A stretch of DNA of 38,882 nucleotides from Rhodocyclaceae bacterium (GCA_020445785.1 JAGRFZ010000025.1:1-38882), one strand, 5' to 3'. Shown: positions 11,799 through 20,229, counted from the stretch's first letter. The notes: generated from the sequence alone by a model not told the origin. Numbers and translations are program-made.

Positions 11799-13310
11799 AT
11801 GCGATACCGCTTCGACGACTTCGAACTCGACACCGAACGTTTTGCGCTGCTGCGGGCCGGCAAGCCATGTGCGGTCGAGCCCAAGGTGTTCGATCTGCTG
11901 GCCTACCTTGCCGGTCGTCCGGGGCAGGTGTGTTCGATGGACGAACTCGTGCGCGAAGTCTGGCATGGGCGGATCGTCTCCGATACCACCGTCTCGAGTT
12001 GCATCAAGATTGCGCGCAAGTCGCTCGGCGACAGTGGTGATGCCCAGCGCCTGATCAAGACCGTACGTGGGCGCGGCTATGCCTTCGGGGCCGAGGTCAC
12101 CGTTGCCGGCGGGCCGTCGAAACCATCCGCGACCGCGGCCGCCTACCGTGGGCCGTCGCTGCTGGCGATGCCGTTGCGGGTGGATGCCGGTGATGCGGCC
12201 GCCGCGCGGCTCGGCGAGGCCGTGCGCGACGACGTTGCGGCGATCCTGGGGCGAGTGCCGTTGCTTCGCATCGCCGTCCAGGCACCGTGGCAGAAGGATG
12301 CGATTGCGCCGGCCGCGCGTGCGCTGCACGAACAGCTCGGCGCCGATTTCCTGCTCGACGGCGCACTGCAGTCGGTCGGCGACGGCTTCCGGCTGAGCCT
12401 GCAACTGGTCGATGCATGCACCGGATTCCAGCGCTGGTCGCACCGTTTCGAGGTGGCCGGCCCCCTCGAATCCGCCCTGTCGGAGGCGCCGGTTGCGGTG
12501 GTTGCCCGGCTGGAGCCCCAGTTGGTGCGGGCGATCCACGACTCGGTGCGCTCGGCGACCGACCAGCCCAGCGCCCAGCAGCTCTTCCTCGAGGCCTACA
12601 GCGTGCTCGGCCTGAAGGGCTGGTTGCGGGATGCATTCGCGGAGGCCGCCGCCTTGCTCCGGCGCAGCGCGCAGATCGATCCCCAGTTCGCCCTCAGCCC
12701 CGCCTTTCTGGCGCTGGTCTGCGGGCTCGGGCAGCGCATCGGGCTGGTCGGGTCGCGCGAGGCGGCAGTCGCCGAGGCCGAGGCGGCGGCGTCGCTGGCG
12801 ATGGGGCTCGATCCGCTCGACGCCACCGTCCTGGGCTACGCCGGGTGCTCGCTCGCCGACATCGGCCAGGCCCCCCGGGCCCTGCCGATTCTGCGCCAGG
12901 CGGTCGAACTCGACGCCGCCAACGCCCAGGCCTGGGCGGCGCTGGGTTCCGCCTGCATGCTCTCCGGCGACATCGAACAAGGCGTGCGGCATCTCGCCCA
13001 TGGCATCGAGATCAGTCCGCTCGACAGCCGGCTGTCGTTCTGGGGCAGCTTTCTCGCCGTGGGGCTGCTCTCGCTGGGGCGGTTGGACGAGGCATCCATC
13101 CAGGCCGAGCTGGCCTGCCAACGCGACGGGCGCTGTTCGTTCGCGAGGCTGGCGCGGGCTGCCGTGGGACTGGCCCGTGGTGACCCGGCTGCCGCCGGAG
13201 CGGCCGTTGGCGAAGCCTATCGCCTCGATCCGGCCCTTTCACCCGAACAGATCGCGTCGGTCACCGGGCGGCGGACGGCGGCGGCACTACTCGACCTTCG
13301 CCCGGGCTGA
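11799..13310 (+). CDS. Winged-helix (OmpR/CadC-type) regulator with TPR domain
   Basis: The product (503 aa) starts with an OmpR/PhoB-type winged-helix DNA-binding domain (residues about 1-95: FELDTERFALL, VFDLLAYLAGRPG, then TVRGRGYAF). A middle alpha/beta region follows (about 115-230; LLRIAVQAP ... GADFLLDGALQSVGDGFRLSLQLVD), similar to the FlgO/adenylate-cyclase-associated module. The C-terminal 270 residues are Ala/Leu-rich helical pairs of the tetratricopeptide type. No transmembrane helix is evident, unlike CadC itself, so it is probably a cytoplasmic regulator sensing through its TPR part. It lies 162 bp upstream of, and co-oriented with, two tandem methyltransferase genes that it may control. 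A short 11-bp repeat lies in that gap. Confidence 0.85.
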   Translation: MRYRFDDFELDTERFALLRAGKPCAVEPKVFDLLAYLAGRPGQVCSMDELVREVWHGRIVSDTTVSSCIKIARKSLGDSGDAQRLIKTVRGRGYAFGAEVTVAGGPSKPSATAAAYRGPSLLAMPLRVDAGDAAAARLGEAVRDDVAAILGRVPLLRIAVQAPWQKDAIAPAARALHEQLGADFLLDGALQSVGDGFRLSLQLVDACTGFQRWSHRFEVAGPLESALSEAPVAVVARLEPQLVRAIHDSVRSATDQPSAQQLFLEAYSVLGLKGWLRDAFAEAAALLRRSAQIDPQFALSPAFLALVCGLGQRIGLVGSREAAVAEAEAAASLAMGLDPLDATVLGYAGCSLADIGQAPRALPILRQAVELDAANAQAWAALGSACMLSGDIEQGVRHLAHGIEISPLDSRLSFWGSFLAVGLLSLGRLDEASIQAELACQRDGRCSFARLARAAVGLARGDPAAAGAAVGEAYRLDPALSPEQIASVTGRRTAAALLDLRPG

Positions 13311-13330
13311 CGCACCGCGGGCGCCGAGCC

Positions 13331-13362
13331 AATCCCCATCGAATCCCCATCGAATCCCCATC
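13331..13362. repeat. 11-bp tandem repeat, nearly three copies
   Basis: The unit AATCCCCATCG is repeated at 13331-13341 and 13342-13352, with a third copy at 13353-13362 that lacks only the last base. It lies 110-140 bp upstream of the first methyltransferase gene and 20 bp after the regulator stop codon. An 11-bp period places the units on the same DNA face, as is common for transcription factor sites, but slippage of a simple sequence would look the same. Confidence 0.8.
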
Positions 13363-13472
13363 CCGCGCCCAAGTCTGCGCCCGTTCGGCTGGGTAGTCTC
13401 TTCCTCGTCGTCCGGTCGCCGGCAGATGCCCCGGCCGGTACGACGACCCGAAAACCCGAAGGAGAGACCCAC

Positions 13473-14306
13473 ATGCATGCTGCTACCCTCGAACGTCCCA
13501 CCACCCCTGACTACGCCGCGATCAAGCAGCGCCAGCAAGCCACCTGGGGCGCCGGCGACTACGGCCGCATCGGTGTCACGCTGCAGATTACCGGCGAGCA
13601 GCTGTGCGAGGCCCTGGACCTGCGCGCCGGCGAGCGGGTGCTCGACGTGGCTGCCGGCAACGGCAACGCCACCCTCGCCGCCGCGCGCCGCTTCTGCAGC
13701 GTCACGTCGACGGACTATGTGGACACCTTGCTCGAGCAATCGCAGCGCCGAGCCCGTGCCGAGGGCCTCCCGGTCGAGTATCGTCGGGCCGACGCCGAGG
13801 CGCTGCCATTCGCCGACGCCGGGTTCGATGCGGTGATGTCCACGTTCGGTGTGATGTTCACGCCGGATCAGGCACGTGCCGCCGATGAACTGCTCCGGGT
13901 ATGCCGTCCGGGCGGCCGCATCGGACTTGCCAACTGGACCCCCGGCGGTTTCATCGGTCGTCTGTTCCGTGTGATCGGCAGCCATGTCGCACCACCGGCG
14001 GGCGTGGATTCGCCGGCTCGGTGGGGCACGCGCGAATTCATCGAGGAACGCTTCGACGGCGCCGCGCGCAGCATCGAGGTGACGACGCGGCAGTTCGTCT
14101 TCCGCTACCAGTCGCCAGCCCATTTCGCCGACGTCTTCGCCACTTGGTACGGGCCGGTGTTGAAAGCCTTCCAAGCCCTCGACGAGACCGGCGGCGATGC
14201 GTTGCGACGGGACATTCTGCAGCTGATCGACGAATGCAACGTCGCTGACGACGGCACGATGAAGGTGCCCTCCGACTATCTCGAAATCGTCATTCATCGA
14301 CGCTAG
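13473..14306 (+). CDS. Class I SAM-dependent methyltransferase (first of tandem pair)
   Basis: The product (277 aa) is a soluble methyltransferase of the UbiE/Methyltransf_11 type. The SAM-binding motif I is VLDVAAGNGNATLAA (from residue 56), motif II is ADAEALPFADAGFDAV and motif III lies near LLRVCRPGGRIGLANW. The start is supported by GGAGAG just upstream of ATG. The protein is clearly paralogous to the gene starting at 14371 along the whole length (shared WxAGDYxRIG, LANWTP, FVFRY, SDGTM-like C-terminus). The substrate is unknown. The gene directly follows a winged-helix/TPR regulator in the same direction. A GC-rich hairpin separates it from its paralogue. Confidence 0.88.
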   Translation: MHAATLERPTTPDYAAIKQRQQATWGAGDYGRIGVTLQITGEQLCEALDLRAGERVLDVAAGNGNATLAAARRFCSVTSTDYVDTLLEQSQRRARAEGLPVEYRRADAEALPFADAGFDAVMSTFGVMFTPDQARAADELLRVCRPGGRIGLANWTPGGFIGRLFRVIGSHVAPPAGVDSPARWGTREFIEERFDGAARSIEVTTRQFVFRYQSPAHFADVFATWYGPVLKAFQALDETGGDALRRDILQLIDECNVADDGTMKVPSDYLEIVIHRR

Positions 14307-14314
14307 CGCCTGCA

Positions 14315-14335
14315 GCCCCGGCCGGCGGCCGGGGC
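14315..14335. other. GC-rich hairpin between the two methyltransferase genes
   Basis: A perfect 9-bp stem, GCCCCGGCC with its complement, encloses a 3-base loop (GGC). No run of T follows on either strand, so it does not look like a standard intrinsic terminator. It could stabilise the upstream message or attenuate read-through into the second gene. Confidence 0.5.
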
Positions 14336-14370
14336 AGTGCGCCGAAGCCCGGAATCCAGGAGAACAGACC

Positions 14371-15198
14371 ATGACTCATGCAATCGAATCCATTTCACCC
14401 GAACACCTGAGCGCGCTCAAGGCCGGCCTGCAGCGAACCTGGGCTGCCGGCGACTACTCGCGCATCGGCACCACCTTGCAGATCGTCGGTGAGCGCCTGG
14501 CCGAATCGATGGACCTGTCGGCCGGCATGCGCGTACTCGACGTGGCGGCCGGCAACGGAAATGCATCGCTGGCCGCCGCCCGGCGCTGGTGCGAGGTCAC
14601 CGCCACCGACATCGTTCCGGCGCTGCTCGGACAGCTGTCGGCGCGTGCCGCGGCCGAAGGTCTCGACATCGCGTGTCGCGAGGCCGACGCGGAGCGCCTG
14701 CCATTTGCCGATGGCGCGATGGACGCAACCTTGTCCACCTTCGGCGCGATGTTCGCTCCGGACCAGCCGCGAGCCCTTGCCGAGTTGATCCGGGTGACCC
14801 GGCCGGGGGGGCAGATCGGCCTGGCAAACTGGACGCCGGACGGATTCGTCGGCCGCTTCTTCGCACTGTTGGCCCAATACAATCCGCCACCGCCGGGCTT
14901 GCCGATGCCGACCCGCTGGGGGGTCGAGGCCTTCATCGACCGGCAGTTTGCCAGCGTCTGTGCCGACGTGCGCATCGTACGCCGCGACTTTGTCTTCCGC
15001 TACCGTTCGCCCCGCCACTGGCTGGCCGTGTTCAGCCAGTGCTGCGGCATGACGCAGCGAACATTGGCCGGCCTGACACCGGAACTGCGGCATTCGTTGC
15101 AGCAGGACATCCTGCGGCTGATCCGCGACTGCAACCGGGCCAGCGACGGCACGATGGTGGTCGCGTCCGACTACCTGGAGGTCGTGGTGCGGCGCTGA
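14371..15198 (+). CDS. Class I SAM-dependent methyltransferase (second of tandem pair)
   Basis: The product (275 aa) is a paralogue of the methyltransferase at 13473, aligning end to end by eye without large gaps. Motif I is VLDVAAGNGNASLAA and motif II is ADAERLPFADGAMDATL. The segment GLANWTPDGFVGRFF and the C-terminal SDGTMVVASDYLEVVV are shared with the first copy. The ATG at 14371 follows CAGGAGAACAGACC, a good ribosome binding site. The pair probably arose by gene duplication. They differ most in the middle lid region (about residues 165-240), which usually shapes substrate choice, so the copies may act on different substrates. Co-transcription is likely, because only 64 bp separate the genes. 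Confidence 0.88.
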   Translation: MTHAIESISPEHLSALKAGLQRTWAAGDYSRIGTTLQIVGERLAESMDLSAGMRVLDVAAGNGNASLAAARRWCEVTATDIVPALLGQLSARAAAEGLDIACREADAERLPFADGAMDATLSTFGAMFAPDQPRALAELIRVTRPGGQIGLANWTPDGFVGRFFALLAQYNPPPPGLPMPTRWGVEAFIDRQFASVCADVRIVRRDFVFRYRSPRHWLAVFSQCCGMTQRTLAGLTPELRHSLQQDILRLIRDCNRASDGTMVVASDYLEVVVRR

Positions 15199-15295
15199 AC
15201 CCTCGGGGCGGGCGAGCCCGGGACGAACGCTCCGCCCCGGCCTGTGCGAAAATCGGCTCCCGATTGTCCGTACACCACCGGATGGCCGGAGTGCC

Positions 15296-15583
15296 ATGAC
15301 CCGCCCGATCCTGAAGTCCGCCGCCCTTGCCGTGATCGTCTTTGCGGCCGCCCTGGCGCTGAATCCGTCCCCGGAGCAGCACCGTGAGACGATCAGTCGG
15401 GCACTTTCGTCCCGCAGCGAGCTGGCCTCACTGTTGCGTCTCGGCCGCATCACCGCCTTCTTTTCCGAATACCATTCCTTGGCGGTCGCGTCCTACACGA
15501 CGGTCAATGGCGAAGTGGTCTCGGTCGGCGCCTTCGGCTATGTCCATGTGCGCGACCGCGAGCCCGCCCGCGAATCGTACTGA
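15296..15583 (+). CDS. DUF4359-like small exported/anchored protein
   Basis: The product (95 aa) begins with an uncleaved anchor or signal sequence (ILKSAALAVIVFAAALALNPSP). A short conserved region follows in which SRSELASLLRLGRITAFF and SYTTVNGEVVSVGAFGYV resemble the DUF4359 family of small envelope proteins. Function is unknown. It faces the hydroquinone reductase gene tail to tail, 34 bp apart. A weak inverted repeat (CGGGGCGG ... CCGCCCCG) lies upstream, after the second methyltransferase. The gene is small, but codon use, start context and family resemblance support it. Confidence 0.7.
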   Translation: MTRPILKSAALAVIVFAAALALNPSPEQHRETISRALSSRSELASLLRLGRITAFFSEYHSLAVASYTTVNGEVVSVGAFGYVHVRDREPARESY

Positions 15584-15617
15584 GCGCCCTCGGGTCTGCG
15601 CCGCGCCGGGGCTGCTG

Positions 15618-16565
15618 CTAGCGCACGGCGGTGGCGAGGTAGTCCGGCGTCGGGCCGACCGGCACGATGCCGTTCGGATTGAGGGCCTTGATCGAGTAGT
15701 AGCCGGCCTTGATGTGTTCCGGGCGCACGCTCGCGGCGAACGCCGGGATCGCCATCAGTCGATGCAGATAGGCCACGACCGCGGGGTAGGACGAAAGCGG
15801 TCGCAGGTTGCACTTGAACAGGCCCTGGTAGGCCAGTTCGAAGCGGATCAGCGTGACGAAGGCCCGGATGTCGCTCTCGGTGAGCTGGTCGCCGACCAGC
15901 CATGAAGCCCCGTCGAGCCGTTTCTCGAGCCAGTCGAGGGTGGCGAACACTTGCGCCACGGCCTCTTCGTAGGCGTCCTGGGTGGTCGCGAAGCCGGCCC
16001 GGTAGACGCCGTTGTTGAAATCGTCGTAGAGGCGCTCGTTGCAGGCATCGATCTGGGCTTCGAGCGCGGCCGGGCGCAGAACGATATCGTCGCTGGCGAG
16101 ATGGCCGAAATCCTGATCGAAGATGCGCAGGATGTCCGACGATTCATTGTTCACGATGGTGCCTTCCCGCTTGTCCCAGAGTACCGGCACCGTGGCGCGA
16201 CCGGTATAGGTCGGATCCGCGGTACTGTAGATCTGGTGGAGATGGCGCGCGCCGTTCTCGTGATCGAGGTCACTGCCGAACTCGCCGGTGAATGCCCAGC
16301 CCTGATCGGACAGGCGGGGGTCCACGACGCACACGCCGATCGCCGTTTCCAGCCGCTTCAAACGCAGCGCGATCAGCGTGCGGCTGGCCCACGGGCAGAT
16401 GTAGGCCACGTAGAGTTGATAGCGCCCGGCCTCGGCGGCAAACCGGTTTTCCGGCTCGCTGCCGATCCGGTCTCGGAAGCTCGAGCGCTGGCGGACGAAT
16501 CGCCCTTCCTGGTCGCTCTCCTGTACGGGTTGCCAATCTTCGGTCCAGCGTCCATTGACGAGCAC
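15618..16565 (-). CDS. yqjG: Glutathionyl-hydroquinone reductase (Xi-class GST, YqjG-like)
   Basis: The product (315 aa) reduces glutathionyl-hydroquinones with glutathione. The catalytic cysteine is Cys57 in YICPWASRT, the Xi-class motif, and the C-terminal helical GST domain contains LVGDQLTESDIRAFVTLIRF. The start is a GTG at 16565: it follows CAGGAGACTGCC, an ideal ribosome binding site, and gives the family-typical opening LVNGRWTEDW. Upstream in-frame ATGs would add about 40-65 residues of Arg/Pro-rich sequence unlike the family. Length then agrees with E. coli YqjG (about 328 aa). It is a single-gene unit divergent from the gene at 16857. The role is probably quinone or chlorinated-aromatic detoxification. 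Confidence 0.93.
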   Translation of the reverse strand: MLVNGRWTEDWQPVQESDQEGRFVRQRSSFRDRIGSEPENRFAAEAGRYQLYVAYICPWASRTLIALRLKRLETAIGVCVVDPRLSDQGWAFTGEFGSDLDHENGARHLHQIYSTADPTYTGRATVPVLWDKREGTIVNNESSDILRIFDQDFGHLASDDIVLRPAALEAQIDACNERLYDDFNNGVYRAGFATTQDAYEEAVAQVFATLDWLEKRLDGASWLVGDQLTESDIRAFVTLIRFELAYQGLFKCNLRPLSSYPAVVAYLHRLMAIPAFAASVRPEHIKAGYYSIKALNPNGIVPVGPTPDYLATAVR

Positions 16566-16856
16566 GGCAGTCTCCTGATCGTTGTGCCTGATGCGATAGG
16601 CACCAGGGTATGAAAGAACGGGCTCGCAACAAACAGGGCTTGGCGCGAAAGACTGTCCCGAAATCTGCAATCGACACCGACGCATGTCGGGTTCGGCCCA
16701 GGGTGTGTCGGGCGCGTCGGGCCGGTCGTCGTCGAAATGCCTGCGAGGATCGGCGTGCACTCGCGGTGCCGCAGTGCGACGCTAGACTGCCAGGACTGCC
16801 GCCGGCCGCGACGCCTAGGGGTCGGGCCCCAGCGCGGCCACCCATGGAGGAAGACG

Positions 16857-17366
16857 ATGGCCTACGACCGCAGGTATTCCCGCGAAGAAATCCACCAGAT
16901 GCTCTGCCTGAGCGAGCGCAGACCGAGGCCCACCGCGCCGCCTGCCAAGGCCCATGCCGGCCACGCGATCAGCCAGCATACGGAACAGCGGGACGATCCT
17001 TTCGATCGTCGCCACATCCGCCGGGACTCGACCTTCGCCAGCCGCAAGGATCTGGTGTTGGCGGTCGAGGAGGCCCTGCATTCCGACGCGGGGCAGGCGG
17101 AACTGGCGACGCTCGACGCCCATGCCGTCCAAAGCTGCAAGATCGCCTTCCAACTGGGCGCGACCCAGGGACGCATCCACGCCGATGTGGTGCTCAACCC
17201 GATGGCCAAGGTCGGCAAGAAGCAAGTGCCCGCCCAGGGGCCCGCCCAGTATCTGCGCAATGTGCCGGTGAACTCGGTGGTCCTGATCATCGACAAGCTC
17301 GCGCCGGCCGAATCCTGGGCGCCGCTTCATTTCCAGACCGCCTATCCGAAGGACGTCGATCACTAG
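16857..17366 (+). CDS. Hypothetical 169-aa protein, candidate bacterial RNase A-like domain
   Basis: The ATG at 16857 is preceded by GGAGG with ideal spacing. There is no signal peptide or membrane helix. The sequence has an N-terminal basic, Pro-rich stretch, then GHAISQH (His36, His41), STFASR (58-63), a helix with AVEEAL, and a C-terminal beta region ending LHFQTAYP (Thr161, Tyr163). This order (His ... Arg ... STF ... AL ... T-x-Y-P) resembles the bacterial RNase A-like toxin domain of contact-dependent inhibition proteins. In the Yersinia CdiA toxin the catalytic set, as I recall it, is His, Arg 11 residues later, and a Thr-x-Tyr pair near the end; here His41 and Arg52 are 11 apart and Thr161/Tyr163 fit. 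The match is by motif only. No immunity gene or delivery module is adjacent: cynS follows on the opposite strand. A non-toxin role is equally possible. Confidence 0.6.
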   Translation: MAYDRRYSREEIHQMLCLSERRPRPTAPPAKAHAGHAISQHTEQRDDPFDRRHIRRDSTFASRKDLVLAVEEALHSDAGQAELATLDAHAVQSCKIAFQLGATQGRIHADVVLNPMAKVGKKQVPAQGPAQYLRNVPVNSVVLIIDKLAPAESWAPLHFQTAYPKDVDH

Positions 17367-17419
17367 CCGGTCGAGATCCCGGTGCCGGGCCAGCGGTCGC
17401 GGCGGGCGGCGCCTCCGGT

Positions 17420-17863
17420 TCAGTAGGTCTTGTAGGGCAGGAATTTTCCGCTCATGACGATCCGCACGCGGTCGCCCTTGGGATCGGGTTCGCGGGCGAT
17501 GTCCATCGAGAAATCGATCGCGCTCATGATGCCGTCGCCGAATTCCTCGTGGATCAGCTCCTTGATCGTCGTGCCATAGACGTTGATCAGCTCGTAGAAG
17601 CGATAGATCAGCGGATCGCTCGGCACTGCGGTCGGCAGCGAGCCCTTGTAGGGCACCTCCTGCAGTACGGCCACGGCTTCGTCGGGCAGGTCCAGTAGCT
17701 GGCCGATTGTGGCGGCCTGGCTTTCGCCCAGCGCCATCTGGCCGAGCAGTGCCGCGGTCGTCCATTCTTTGCTGAGTTCGAGCGCTTCGGCGAGATGGCG
17801 CCACGAGAGCTTCTTGCGGCGCTTGGCGTCGAGGATGAGTTGCGTGACTTGATCGCGGGTCAT
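17420..17863 (-). CDS. cynS: Cyanate hydratase (cyanase)
   Basis: The product (147 aa) converts cyanate and bicarbonate to ammonia and carbon dioxide (through carbamate). It has the full family length, with an N-terminal helix-turn-helix-like domain (SWRHLAEALELSKEWTTAALLGQ) and the C-terminal catalytic domain. The active-site residues Arg88 and Glu91 (in YRFYELINVYG) and Ser114 (in GIMSAIDF) are all present. The ATG at 17863 gives the canonical start MTRDQVTQLIL. Unlike many loci, there is no carbonic anhydrase (cynT), cyanate transporter or CynR regulator beside it, so bicarbonate supply must come from elsewhere. It is transcribed alone. Confidence 0.97.
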   Translation of the reverse strand: MTRDQVTQLILDAKRRKKLSWRHLAEALELSKEWTTAALLGQMALGESQAATIGQLLDLPDEAVAVLQEVPYKGSLPTAVPSDPLIYRFYELINVYGTTIKELIHEEFGDGIMSAIDFSMDIAREPDPKGDRVRIVMSGKFLPYKTY

Positions 17864-18195
17864 GCTGGCTTCTCCGGTTCGGGGTTGCGAGAGCGGTTGC
17901 GGGCGGCATCTGCCGCCTGCCCGTGGCAGGACTGCCGCGGGCGCTGGCTCGCCGCGCAAGGATCGCGCCAATCCGTTGCGGGCCCCGGTGGCGCCGATCG
18001 GGGCGGATTCACACGGATGGTCGGGGCCGCAGCGGGCATCGAAACGGTGCCGTACGGCACGCCCTGCCCGATTGCGGTGCATTGCGTCGAACTGTTGCGG
18101 CCGACGCGGGGCGGAGAGCAAAAAAAAGGGGGAAGACTCCAAGGTCTTCCCCCGTTGCCGGCCGGCTTTGCCTGTCGTTGCGGAGTGGCTTTCGC
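17864..18195. other. 332-bp gap: cynS promoter region and actP terminator
   Basis: The left two thirds lie upstream of cynS and should hold its promoter; I cannot pick clear -35/-10 boxes in this GC-rich DNA. The right third holds the intrinsic terminator of the yjcH-actP unit at 18120-18153. No gene with a credible ribosome binding site is seen. Confidence 0.5.
18120..18153 (-). terminator. Intrinsic terminator of the yjcH-actP operon
   Basis: On the minus strand a perfect 10-bp stem (GGGGGAAGAC with its complement) with a 6-base loop is followed directly by eight T residues. It lies 42 bp after the actP stop codon. This is a textbook Rho-independent terminator. Confidence 0.95.
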
Positions 18196-19878
18196 TCAGT
18201 GCTCCGACGCGGCAGCTGCGCCGATACCGGTCTCCGAGCGCACTTCCTGCGCATCGTAGGCCAGCTTTTCGCGCGCGGCCTGGGCACTGCTGTCGAGGAG
18301 CGAGAACAGCCAGATGCCCAGGAATCCGGCGGTGACCGAGAACAGGGCCGGCGACTTGTACGGGAAGATCGCCTCCGCATTGTGGAAGATGTCCACCCAG
18401 ATCGACTTCGACAGGATGGTCAGCACCACGGCGGTGATCAGGCCGATGAAGCCGCCGATGAAGGCGCCGCGGGTGGTGGTTCCCTTCCACAGCACCGACA
18501 TGAACAGCACCGGGAAGTTGGCCGAGGCGGCGATCGCAAAGGCCAGCGACACCATGAACGCGATGTTCTGCTTCTCGAACGCGATGCCGAGAATCACCGC
18601 GACGATGCCGAGAATCACCGTGGTCACGCGCGACACGCGGAGCTCGGCACCGGCGGGCGGGTTGCCCTTGCAGATCACCGAAGCGTAGAGGTCGTGGGCG
18701 ACCGCCGACGCACCCGACAGGGTGAGGCCCGCCACCACGGCGAGAATCGTCGCAAAGGCCACTGCCGAGATGAAGCCGAGGAAGACGTTGCCGCCGACTG
18801 CGCTGGCGAGGTGGATGGCCGCCATGTTGTTGCCGCCGATCAGCTTGCCGCCTTCGCTGACCAGAGCGCCGCCCTCGGTGAAGCTGGCGTTGGTACCGAC
18901 CAGCACGATCGCGCCGAAGCCGATGATGAAGGTCAGCACATAGAAGTAGCCGATCCAGGTGGTGGCCCAGAACACCGACTTGCGGGCTTCCTTGGCATTC
19001 GGCACGGTAAAGAAGCGCATCAGCACGTGGGGCAGGCCCGCAGTACCGAACATCAGCGCCATGCCGAAGGAGATTGCCGAGATCGGGTCGGTGATGAAGT
19101 TGCCCGGCGACATGATGGTCTCGCCCTTGGTGTGCACTTCGGTCGCCTTGGCGAACAGCGCTTCAGGGCTGAAGTCGAAGGCCCACAGCACCATGATGGA
19201 CATGAATGTGGCGCCGCACAGCAGCAGCACCGCCTTGATGATCTGCACCCAGGTGGTGGCCAGCATGCCGCCGAACAACACGTACATCATCATCAGCCCG
19301 CCCACCAGCACCACCGCGATCCAGTAGTCGAGGCCGAACAGCAGCTTGATCAGCTGGCCCGCACCGACCATCTGGGCGATCAGGTAGAAGGCCACCACGA
19401 CCAGCGTGCCGGATGCGGCCAGCGTCCGGATCGGAGTCTGACCGAGGCGGTAGGAGGCGACATCGGCGAACGTGAACTTGCCGAGGTTACGCAGCCGCTC
19501 CGCCATCAGGAACATGATCACCGGCCAACCGACCAGAAATCCGATCGAATAGATCAGGCCGTCGTAGCCGTTCAGGAACACCGCCGCGGAGATTCCGAGG
19601 AAGGACGCCGCGGACATGTAGTCGCCGGCGATCGCGAGGCCGTTCTGGAAGCCGGTGATGCCCCCGCCCGCGGTGTAGAAGTCGGATGCCGAGGTGGTCT
19701 TCTTGGCAGCCCACTTGGTGATGCCCATCGTGAAGATCACGAAGGCGATGAACATCGCGATCGCGGTGATGTTGAGCGGTTGCTTCTCAGCGGGGCCGTC
19801 GAGTGCGCCGGCGGCGAAGGCGAGACCGGAGAACGAGGCTAGCGCGAGCGCGCCGAGCAGCTTGTGTTGGCGCGTCAT
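18196..19878 (-). CDS. actP: Acetate permease (sodium:solute symporter family)
   Basis: The product (560 aa) is a multi-pass inner-membrane symporter of the SSS family that takes up acetate and similar short-chain acids. It has an N-terminal signal-like helix (about 1-24), then about 13 transmembrane segments. Family motifs include [30 protein letters not shown] and [21 protein letters not shown]. The start is taken as the ATG at 19878, which overlaps the last base of the yjcH stop codon (TGATG) and has GGAGG seven bases upstream; a GTG one codon earlier is less well spaced. The gene is co-transcribed with yjcH and ends before a strong terminator. Length and content match E. coli ActP (549 aa). 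Confidence 0.96.
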   Translation of the reverse strand: MTRQHKLLGALALASFSGLAFAAGALDGPAEKQPLNITAIAMFIAFVIFTMGITKWAAKKTTSASDFYTAGGGITGFQNGLAIAGDYMSAASFLGISAAVFLNGYDGLIYSIGFLVGWPVIMFLMAERLRNLGKFTFADVASYRLGQTPIRTLAASGTLVVVAFYLIAQMVGAGQLIKLLFGLDYWIAVVLVGGLMMMYVLFGGMLATTWVQIIKAVLLLCGATFMSIMVLWAFDFSPEALFAKATEVHTKGETIMSPGNFITDPISAISFGMALMFGTAGLPHVLMRFFTVPNAKEARKSVFWATTWIGYFYVLTFIIGFGAIVLVGTNASFTEGGALVSEGGKLIGGNNMAAIHLASAVGGNVFLGFISAVAFATILAVVAGLTLSGASAVAHDLYASVICKGNPPAGAELRVSRVTTVILGIVAVILGIAFEKQNIAFMVSLAFAIAASANFPVLFMSVLWKGTTTRGAFIGGFIGLITAVVLTILSKSIWVDIFHNAEAIFPYKSPALFSVTAGFLGIWLFSLLDSSAQAAREKLAYDAQEVRSETGIGAAAASEH

Positions 19879-20183
19879 CACTTGACCTCCTTGACCAGTT
19901 CTTCGGTCATTTCGTCGAATTCGCCGTTGGCGCGTCGGACGTAGATGCCGGTCAGGATCACCGTGAAGATGATGATGCCGATACCCACCGGAATGCCCAG
20001 CGTCATGACGCCGTCGCCGAGCTTGATCGCCAACAGTTCCTTGTCGAAGGCGATGATCATGATGTAGCCGTAGTAGACCAACATCATGACCGCAGTCAGG
20101 ATCCAGCCGAAGCGGCTGCGCTTCGACACCAGTTCCTGGTAGCGCGGATTCTCCTTCATCCGCCGAACTGCTTCTTCGTTCAT
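19878..20183 (-). CDS. yjcH: DUF485 inner-membrane protein, ActP partner
   Basis: The product (101 aa) has two transmembrane helices (about 27-46 and 60-83) and the DUF485 pattern: [19 protein letters not shown] at the start, [24 protein letters not shown] in the second helix. It always accompanies actP in proteobacteria, and its function in acetate uptake is not established. The ATG at 20183 follows GAGGGAGAACTCAG. The stop codon overlaps the actP start by one base, so the two are translationally coupled. Candidate regulatory repeats lie 20-80 bp upstream. Confidence 0.94.
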   Translation of the reverse strand: MNEEAVRRMKENPRYQELVSKRSRFGWILTAVMMLVYYGYIMIIAFDKELLAIKLGDGVMTLGIPVGIGIIIFTVILTGIYVRRANGEFDEMTEELVKEVK

Positions 20184-20200
20184 CTGAGTTCTCCCTCTTG

Positions 20201-20229
20201 TTATCGCGCAGCAGGTGTTGCGCTGCAAT
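20201..20229. promoter_or_regulatory. Imperfect dyad in the yjcH leader
   Basis: GCGCAGCA and TGTTGCGC form an imperfect inverted repeat centred near 20212, flanked by TTAT on the left and AATAA on the right. It sits 18-46 bases upstream of the yjcH start, between the predicted -10 box and the ribosome binding site. It could be an operator or a weak RNA hairpin. Confidence 0.35.

Noticed and set aside
10761-13121. A 786-codon minus-strand frame opposite the OYE and regulator genes
   Set aside because: It crosses two genes and an intergenic region, matches no family, and both plus-strand genes have strong motifs.
14315-14335. Hairpin between the methyltransferases as an intrinsic terminator
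   Set aside because: The stem is perfect but no T run follows on either strand, so termination is not supported.
17923-19842. A 639-codon plus-strand frame opposite actP
   Set aside because: It is antisense to a clear transporter and is His/Asp/Arg-rich without domains; third-position bias supports actP.
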